A stretch of 12,624 nucleotides of DNA, from assembly GCA_030374735.1 (NCBI GenBank), contig JASCIV010000767.1, positions 1 through 12,624 on the forward strand, in the 5' to 3' direction. A program made the position numbers and the translations under genes. Each line of letters opens with the position of its first letter. Position 1 is the first letter of the stretch. Below, one piece after another: positions 8,131 to 12,624 of the stretch. This stretch comes from Gracilaria caudata. Lineage: Eukaryota > Rhodophyta > Florideophyceae > Gracilariales > Gracilariaceae. The notes under the pieces are model-generated. The model did no database searches. It was not told where the DNA came from and was given only the letters and a program-made list of their open reading frames with translations.

Positions 8131-9310
8131 TAGAGAAGCCCTCAACAAAATGACCAGTAAGTGGTAACCAAGAAAAAATGCGCTTTACCTCTTTCCTCAA
8201 CACAGGCATCGTTGTCCTTATGAGTGTCCACCCGGACAGAGTAGTGCGGCGAAGGTTTTGAGTCCATCATTACGAACCTTTTTTCATGCTTCGATTGAAG
8301 CAAATCTCCATCCGCGGGAATCAGGAACGTTTACAACTAACACAGAAACGCTAAAATTTACGCTTTTTGTTAAACACCAGCCAAGTTAGCAGGATCTTGG
8401 AAATTTTGCATTGAGTGTACAGGTGACCCTCCCAAAATGCATTCTCTAAAACGGCATAACCTCTGAGTTTGAATCACAAAGCGGTCCATGGTTTTCTGAA
8501 CCTTCATTCTGGACTTCAATCAAAGGTCCCTGCATACTGGATATCTGCATACTGACCATCTTTCGAACTAAACTATTAAAAACACCAAAAGTTTCTCAAA
8601 TACATTCAATGACGTCTCGCTTGACTCCATTTGACTGAATCGGCATTCAAGGACAGCATTAGAGTTAATTCGAATTCACTCCGAGCAGTAAATGCTTGCA
8701 GCAGTTTTAATGTCATTTTTTATTTAAAAACAATACATACTCTTCATTCAAATTGTTCTCTGCATTTATTTCCATCCAAACTTTGAAAAGCATTCAAATG
8801 CTTCAAAACATATTCTAGAAAAACATTAAAACATTTTCAATCTCATTTCGTGGACGAAAAACATAATTTCAACATTTAAATATTTTCCAAACCCTTTCAA
8901 AAATTTTGTACATTCTGTAAGCAAAATTGAAAGGTATTAAAAGGAATAAAAAGTTTTGAAGTGTTTTTAATAAGTTTTAAATAATCGCAAAATATTCATG
9001 ATCATCAATCTTTTTCTATGCTTCTTCTCTAGAAGTACAAATATCGGTAAAAATGATTTCCAATACCTTTCGGGACGCCTTTTCTCTGCGTCAGAAAAAT
9101 ATTTTCAATCGTACTATTAGTGAACGGAAAAAATATTTCACTGCATACTGAAACAGCGGAACTTTTCTCTCAAAACATACCGAACTACATCATTATCGTG
9201 AAGCTCTGTTCAAATTTTCTTTTCCTATTGCTACCACTCTGTGGTGCGAAACCCAGCAATGCGAGTCACACACCAAGTTGTTGGCCTTGCCTTTTTATGA
9301 GATATGCTCT
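8131..9310. other. AT-rich intergenic DNA, no gene seen
   Basis: This is markedly AT-rich compared with the coding cluster, especially 8560-9060, with many short words such as cattcaaa, acatttt and aaacatt. Stops are frequent in all frames, and the longest ORF near 9120-9341 has no recognisable features. TGCATACTG occurs at 8531-8539 and 8546-8554, and again at 9142-9150. I see no tRNA, hairpin terminator or conserved protein. Confidence 0.6.
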
Positions 9311-9315
9311 GCGAA

Positions 9316-9372
9316 AGAGCCCTCCGTACATGCGGGTGTAAGACATCCCGTGCTTCGGAAATACCACGGAGG
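9316..9372. repeat. Nested hairpin motif, copy 1
   Basis: An outer arm CCTCCGT (9321-9327) pairs with ACGGAGG (9366-9372). Inside it, CGGGTGT (9333-9339) pairs with ACATCCCG (9343-9350) with one bulged base. The words AGAGCCCTCCG and CGGGTGTAA recur with the same layout at 10427-10499. Function is unknown; a structured RNA or a piece of a repeated element are both possible. Confidence 0.4.
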
Positions 9373-9462
9373 TGTGTTCGTTGTGAGACGAGAAACGGGC
9401 CGTTCTTACGGATCCGAAAAAAACTGAGGATCGGAAACGTGTGAGACGTGGTGTCCCAGGAC

Positions 9463-9513
9463 GAAGAAAAAGGTGGGAAAGGAAAGGGAAAAGGAAAACA
9501 AAAGGAAAGGAAA
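9463..9513. other. Polypurine tract
   Basis: Forty-nine of 51 bases are purines (gaagaaaaagg, aaaggaaaggaaa and similar). It may be simple low-complexity DNA. LTR retrotransposons use a short polypurine tract to prime plus-strand synthesis, but here no LTR boundary beside it can be recognised. Confidence 0.5.
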
Positions 9514-9816
9514 CCCGGAGGCGGCAGATGCGAAAAGCGGCAACAGATCCGACAGAGGGTGACAGTATGTATTTAGCTCACGCAGCAAACCTTTATACAG
9601 AGACGGAACACCACCAGGTGCTGGGTAAGCAGACACCTGCGAGATAAAATAGTCCGAAGACACTGTGCAGTAAATGGTCAGTATACCTGAAGGATCTCCC
9701 TGGATAGTATGTCCGAAACCCTACGCGGTGACCCTCCAGGAGGGGTTGTGCACGTCACGAAGGCGAAAGCTATCAGAACATGAAACCGAAGTACCGGGTT
9801 ACCTTTACTTGGCCGT

Positions 9817-9848
9817 GGTGATGGCCAGGGAGCCATCACCCATATAGA
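9817..9848. promoter_or_regulatory. Perfect 9-bp inverted repeat abutting a TATA-like box
   Basis: GGTGATGGC (9817-9825) and GCCATCACC (9832-9840) are perfect inverted repeats around a 6-base loop, followed at once by CATATAGA (9841-9848). It may be a promoter operator or a retroelement U3 element. No downstream gene is visible. Confidence 0.4.
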
Positions 9849-10305
9849 ACAGTATACTCTAACTATAGTACAACGAGATCAGCCACGGCATGGCTGTACA
9901 CGTGTTGCAGTTGTGCAGCCTCGCCTTCGCCGCCAATGATTACTAATATCTATTCTAGATCTTCCTGAAAACCGGAAAAACTATCACACGCGTACACGCG
10001 GCCGATGACACCCAGTCATGACGTCAGCACCTGCCACCAGTCAACCCGTCAGGGTGACACCTTCTGCCACGTCAGAGCTCTCTGCAAAAAGGGCCAATCC
10101 TCATATAGAAATCCCTGTAGAGAAACCGCACGCGGAAGACATGAGTGTCGAAAATCGTTATGTAGCGCAAAGTGCATTGCACTACACACTCTTTTTGTCT
10201 TTCCTTCTGCTCGAAGCACAAGATCTATAATCTTTGGTACTGGAGTAGTAGTACAAAACATTGCAACAGAATAGAAGTTCTGGTACTGTCTTGTTCCGCA
10301 ATGCC

Positions 10306-10410
10306 ATGGAAGAATTAAAGTCGGAAAGTGTGGTGCAAATCCACCCGCGTGGCAAGGGCAACAGCCTCCTCGCGGAAGGAACACCAAGGTGCTCAGCCTT
10401 GCTCCCGTAG
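10306..10410 (+). other. Short ORF of 34 codons, possible degraded gag start
   Basis: ATG at 10306 opens MEELKSESVVQIHP and ends at TAG 10408-10410. Copia-type Gag proteins often begin with a similar short acidic/basic stretch, and a degraded copia RNase H lies about 800 bases downstream on the same strand. The sequence has no zinc knuckle or other diagnostic motif. Two TGGTACTG words upstream (10235 and 10281) loosely resemble the TGGTATCAGAG initiator-tRNA primer site of copia elements. This is a weak suggestion only. Confidence 0.15.
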
Positions 10411-10426
10411 AAGGTAGGTCAGTAGC

Positions 10427-10499
10427 AAGAGCCCTCCGCTAGGGTCAGCGCGTGCCGGGTGTAAATCCGGGTGACCCCTACCTGACGTGCAGATGGAGG
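10427..10499. repeat. Nested hairpin motif, copy 2, with GTAA tetraloop
   Basis: The outer arm CCTCC (10433-10437) pairs with GGAGG (10495-10499). The middle arm TAGGGTCA (10440-10447) pairs with TGACCCCTA (10472-10480) with one bulge. The inner arm CCGGGT (10455-10460) pairs with ATCCGG (10465-10470) and closes a GTAA loop, a GNRA-type tetraloop. It shares AAGAGCCCTCCG and CGGGTGTAA with 9316-9372. The nested pairing suggests a folded RNA, but no known family was recognised. Confidence 0.45.
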
Positions 10500-10596
10500 T
10501 TGAAATGGGCGAACCAGCAACGTAGCCGACGGTGTCGGATGTTGCACTCGATCGAGACCTATCCTTATCCACGGCGCGGATCAAATTATCCAGAAA

Positions 10597-10666
10597 AAGA
10601 GCCGTACTAATGAAGTACAGACTCGGGTGAGCGGGATAATTTCCCGTGACAACAGGGCCAAACCTG
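10597..10666. repeat. Run of short hairpins
   Basis: GTACT (10604-10608) and AGTAC (10614-10618) flank AATGA. CGGGA (10632-10636) and TCCCG (10642-10646) flank TAATT. CAGG (10653-10656) and CCTG (10663-10666) flank a 6-base loop. Three hairpins within 70 bases, together with those at 10427-10499, make the stretch look like folded RNA. Each stem alone is short enough to arise by chance. Confidence 0.3.
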
Positions 10667-10876
10667 GTAAACAGAGCAGAATCATAAGCCGTGTGACGGA
10701 AACAACAAGAGAAACAAAGAAACTATAAGCCGTAACGACGGTCTAACGATTCCTCGGCAGAAGAGGCGGGATAACGAGTCCGTATTAGGCGGCGTTCCTC
10801 TCGATGGGGTTGAAACCGTTTGCAAGCGGCGACAAGTTAGAGCCAAAGGCCTCCTTGGAGGTTTACTTCCCCGTAC

Positions 10877-10905
10877 AGTGGCAGGGGTCCTGCCACTATA
10901 TATAC
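10877..10905. promoter_or_regulatory. Perfect 9-bp inverted repeat overlapping a TATA-like box
   Basis: AGTGGCAGG (10877-10885) and CCTGCCACT (10889-10897) are perfect inverted repeats with a 3-base spacer. They run directly into CTATATATAC (10896-10905). The layout matches 9817-9848 and 11713-11764, although the stem sequences differ. Confidence 0.42.
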
Positions 10906-10966
10906 GGCTAACAAAAATATCAAGAAAATATCTAAGTCATCCGCAACTGCCGGCCACTACACCACA

Positions 10967-11031
10967 CGTGGCAATCTTGCCGTCCCTTGCCACGGCGCAT
11001 CGGCCAATGCGGCCTTTGCACACGTGTGCAA
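10967..11031. repeat. Inverted repeat followed by a 16-bp perfect palindrome
   Basis: CGTGGCAA (10967-10974) and TTGCCACG (10987-10994) are perfect 8-bp arms. TTGCACACGTGTGCAA at 11016-11031 is a 16-bp perfect palindrome centred on CACGTG, the core of E-box/G-box sites bound by bHLH and bZIP factors. TTGGGA/TCCCAA at 11048-11061 adds a further small inverted repeat. A transcription factor role is only a possibility. Confidence 0.45.
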
Positions 11032-11132
11032 TGCACACTACCCTTCATTGGGAAATCCCAAATATGGGCCAAATAGCCAATAGCCTCTCATAATACGAGG
11101 GTGTTCGACCAGAAACGGACCAAACCATATGA

Positions 11133-11370
11133 ATGGCATCCGCGAATGTATCCCACAAGGGCATTTTGCACTACAGAAAGAGCTATAGTAACATTACCGA
11201 TCATCTGAAAGCTCGACACAACATTGTCTCTGATCGATCCTGTGGTATAGTAGCAGAAGCTACAACCAGGATGGTGTTCGGTGGTCGCTTGGCTAGGAGC
11301 ACGCGGAGGGCTCAACCTAGAAGGTGTAGAAAGTATACCTGAGAGGTGTGAGAAGTACCGATCACGGTGA
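11133..11370 (+). pseudogene. Decayed Ty1/copia-type polyprotein end (RNase H C-terminus)
   Basis: In one plus-strand frame NITDHLKARHNIVSD (11190-11234) lines up with the copia RNase H signature KHID-x-R-x-H-x-x-RD. It is followed by a GIV patch and TTRMV, in the place where the family has Y-x-PT then LAD and LTK. From 11302 the homology moves to another frame: RGGLNLEGVESIPER, ending at TGA 11368-11370. This resembles the usual C-terminal RxGLNLEG end of such polyproteins. Key residues are lost and the frame is broken, so this is a relic. Integrase and reverse transcriptase are not seen upstream, so the element is truncated or too decayed to read. The family call rests on pattern matching by eye. 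Confidence 0.5.
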
Positions 11371-11532
11371 GGTGCAAGATAGCCGGCTGGCTTACCTGTA
11401 CCACTTGGTAGGTGTGGTGACAGGCGCACGGCGTGCTAGTAAAACCTGAGAGGTACTGGTTACCCCAGAAGGTCGACTGTAGAAACCATAAGGTGAAATA
11501 CTTAACCAGGAGGTACTTAACTTTATTATCGA

Positions 11533-11585
11533 GGGGGTGGCGACGCCTTCGGACTGACCTATATGAGGTGAACGTCGCCCTCCCC
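11533..11585. repeat. Long imperfect inverted repeat
   Basis: GGGGGTGGCGACG (11533-11545) pairs with CGTCGCCCTCCCC (11573-11585). Twelve of 13 positions pair, one as G-T, around a 27-base loop that holds TATAT. Shortly after, GAGGTG (11621-11626) and CACCTC (11639-11644) form another GC-rich hairpin followed by a very AT-rich run. It may be part of a retroelement non-coding end or an RNA-level structure. Confidence 0.4.
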
Positions 11586-11712
11586 TTGCCACCGCGGTAT
11601 TACAGCCACGTGGCCATCTGGAGGTGCACGGGGAGGTCCACCTCATTAACTAAATATTATAAAATTAACTACCGAGTATTAAACTAAGATTAGTAGTAAA
11701 ACACCAACTTGG

Positions 11713-11764
11713 TCCCACGTGGCAGAGCGCCACCAGCAATGCACGTGGGAGGGCCCACTATATT
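11713..11764. promoter_or_regulatory. Perfect 9-bp inverted repeat just before a TATA-like box
   Basis: TCCCACGTG (11713-11721) and CACGTGGGA (11742-11750) are perfect inverted repeats, each arm including CACGTG. CTATATTA follows at 11757-11764. The next 650 bases are a GC-rich island, so this could be a real promoter reading rightward. No start site can be shown from sequence alone. Confidence 0.42.
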
Positions 11765-11779
11765 ACAGACCCCCCTCCT

Positions 11780-12420
11780 AGACGCAGGCACGCCCCGTGG
11801 CTGCACTGTCTAGACCGTTTCGGCGCGCCACGGCGCTTGGCGAATGGCCATCACCGGATCGGTTGATGTGGCCGCGCTCCTTTCTGTGCCGCTTCGGTAT
11901 TGCACTGACCCTCTGCGGCCGATCACCGACCCGGTTAGAGCAAAGCTCGCCTGCTTTCCAACGTGGTTTCTGTCGTGCTCGGATACGTCTAGCGTCGCTT
12001 CGTGGCTCCGCGTCCGTTTCCGCTTCACCTTCTTGGTCTGCGCTCCTTCCCGATTGGCCGCGCCGGGACTCGCTTCGTATTCGGTGTTCGTCATCTTCCG
12101 AACACCTCTGAGGTATCGCGTCTCTGCGTTACCTGCGTGTGTACGTACGCCGTCTTCCCCGTCGTGGTATTCTGCTGCCTTTCTGGCTCCTGCGAAGCGC
12201 AGTACCGTGTCGGTTCGAATGCGATGGCCGACGACTCCCCGGCGTTTGGTTGCTCTCCCGACCTTCCACCAACTGGTAAGTCCCCTGGGGCCCACCAGTC
12301 GCCCGTTCGAAGCGTCGCGGAGCGTGCACCGATCCGGTTTGTGCCCGCCAAGAGCGCGGACGCCTGCGTCTGTGTTCTCGGAACGCTAGTTTGGTGGTCA
12401 AAAAAGGAGTATTGAGAATG
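11780..12420. other. GC-rich island with overlapping unassigned ORFs
   Basis: Three mutually overlapping ORFs are open here: plus 11844-12389 (181 codons), plus 12002-12415 (137 codons) and minus 11810-12295 (161 codons). None shows a domain I recognise. High GC keeps several frames open by chance, so I do not choose one. Within the second, an internal ATG at 12224 (MADDSPAFGCSPDLPPTGK) is followed by GGTAAGT at 12275-12281. This is a consensus-like 5' splice site, so a first exon of about 50 bases is conceivable. It could also be the start of a transposon gene whose remainder lies beyond the window. Confidence 0.35.
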
Positions 12421-12593
12421 ACTGGGAAACCGGTGAAATTAATCAAAAATGGAGGTTCCAATTTCCTTAAAATAATTCCATACATTCAAATTTGCTAGTT
12501 TATCTGACGGCATAACTAGCATTTAACTTCACTTGTGCTAGTTAAAAACGTAGTGAAACTAGCCCTGATGTTCAAACTTGGTAGTTTAGCTGA
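12385..12593. repeat. AT-rich tail with repeated GCTAGTTTA words
   Basis: GCTAGTTT at 12385, GCTAGTTTA at 12494, GCTAGTTA at 12537 and GGTAGTTTA at 12580 are in direct orientation. ACTAGC at 12515 and AAACTAGC at 12556 are inverted. A longer imperfect direct repeat pairs 12485-12507 with 12571-12593, 20 of 23 positions identical, starting TTCAAA and ending CTGA. It may be the edge of a repeat or element that continues past the window. Confidence 0.5.
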
Positions 12594-12624
12594 TCTCTTT
12601 GCTACCCTTCGTGGACGAACCGGT

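Noticed and set aside
9406..9663. 85-codon minus-strand ORF rich in F, S and L
   Set aside because: Its composition comes from the polypurine tract on the opposite strand, and no domain is visible.
10597..10625. Group II intron domain V resemblance (GAGCCGTACT then AGTAC and ACTCGG)
   Set aside because: The lower stem does not pair as in domain V, no bulged domain VI adenosine arrangement or intron-encoded protein is present, and no GTGYG start was found at a suitable distance.
10728..10745. Large-subunit rRNA-like words (gccgtaacgacggtctaac)
   Set aside because: The similarity to the conserved rRNA helix is only a few bases, and the flanks do not match rRNA.
9600..11770. Complete LTR retrotransposon with paired LTRs
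   Set aside because: I could not find a direct repeat between the left and right parts, and no reverse transcriptase or integrase is readable.
12204..12226. tRNA B-box-like GGTTCGAAT
   Set aside because: There is no matching A box, acceptor stem or anticodon arm around it.

Overview
The window reads as nuclear DNA of a eukaryote, most likely a florideophyte red alga such as Chondrus crispus. That assignment is inference. It rests on intronless genes, an NB-ARC protein with highly regular WD40 units of the 'ESGEAVGEPLRGHT' type, and nearby degraded Ty1/copia-like DNA. No rRNA, tRNA, CRISPR array or bacterial operon is visible.

Positions 690-8130 hold a minus-strand cluster of three related genes in different states of decay. 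The only intact gene (7947 down to 3739) encodes a 1402-residue STAND/NLR-type protein. Its order is an N-terminal helical domain, an NB-ARC ATPase, a winged-helix and Apaf-1-like helical arm, then at least ten 43-residue WD40 units and a conserved C-terminal tail. Downstream of it (3056 down to 1619) lies a paralog with the same start, leader and tail but with the whole NB-ARC region missing. There the N-terminal domain is joined out of frame to the WD40 array, and further frameshifts follow. Immediately beyond (about 1590 down to 690) is a third, heavily broken relic with only WD40 pieces and the tail. The intact protein is inferred to be an intracellular sensor: WD40 recognition, NB-ARC switch, N-terminal output.

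Positions 8130-9310 are AT-rich intergenic DNA with no credible gene. Positions 9310-11770 have no long reading frame but are crowded with inverted repeats. They include a two-copy nested hairpin motif and three perfect 9-bp inverted repeats, each sitting next to a TATA-like sequence. A decayed Ty1/copia-type RNase H C-terminus is readable at 11133-11370 on the plus strand, so part of this stretch is old retrotransposon DNA. Positions 11770-12420 form a GC-rich island with overlapping ORFs on both strands that I cannot assign. The last 240 bases are AT-rich with a repeated GCTAGTTTA word.
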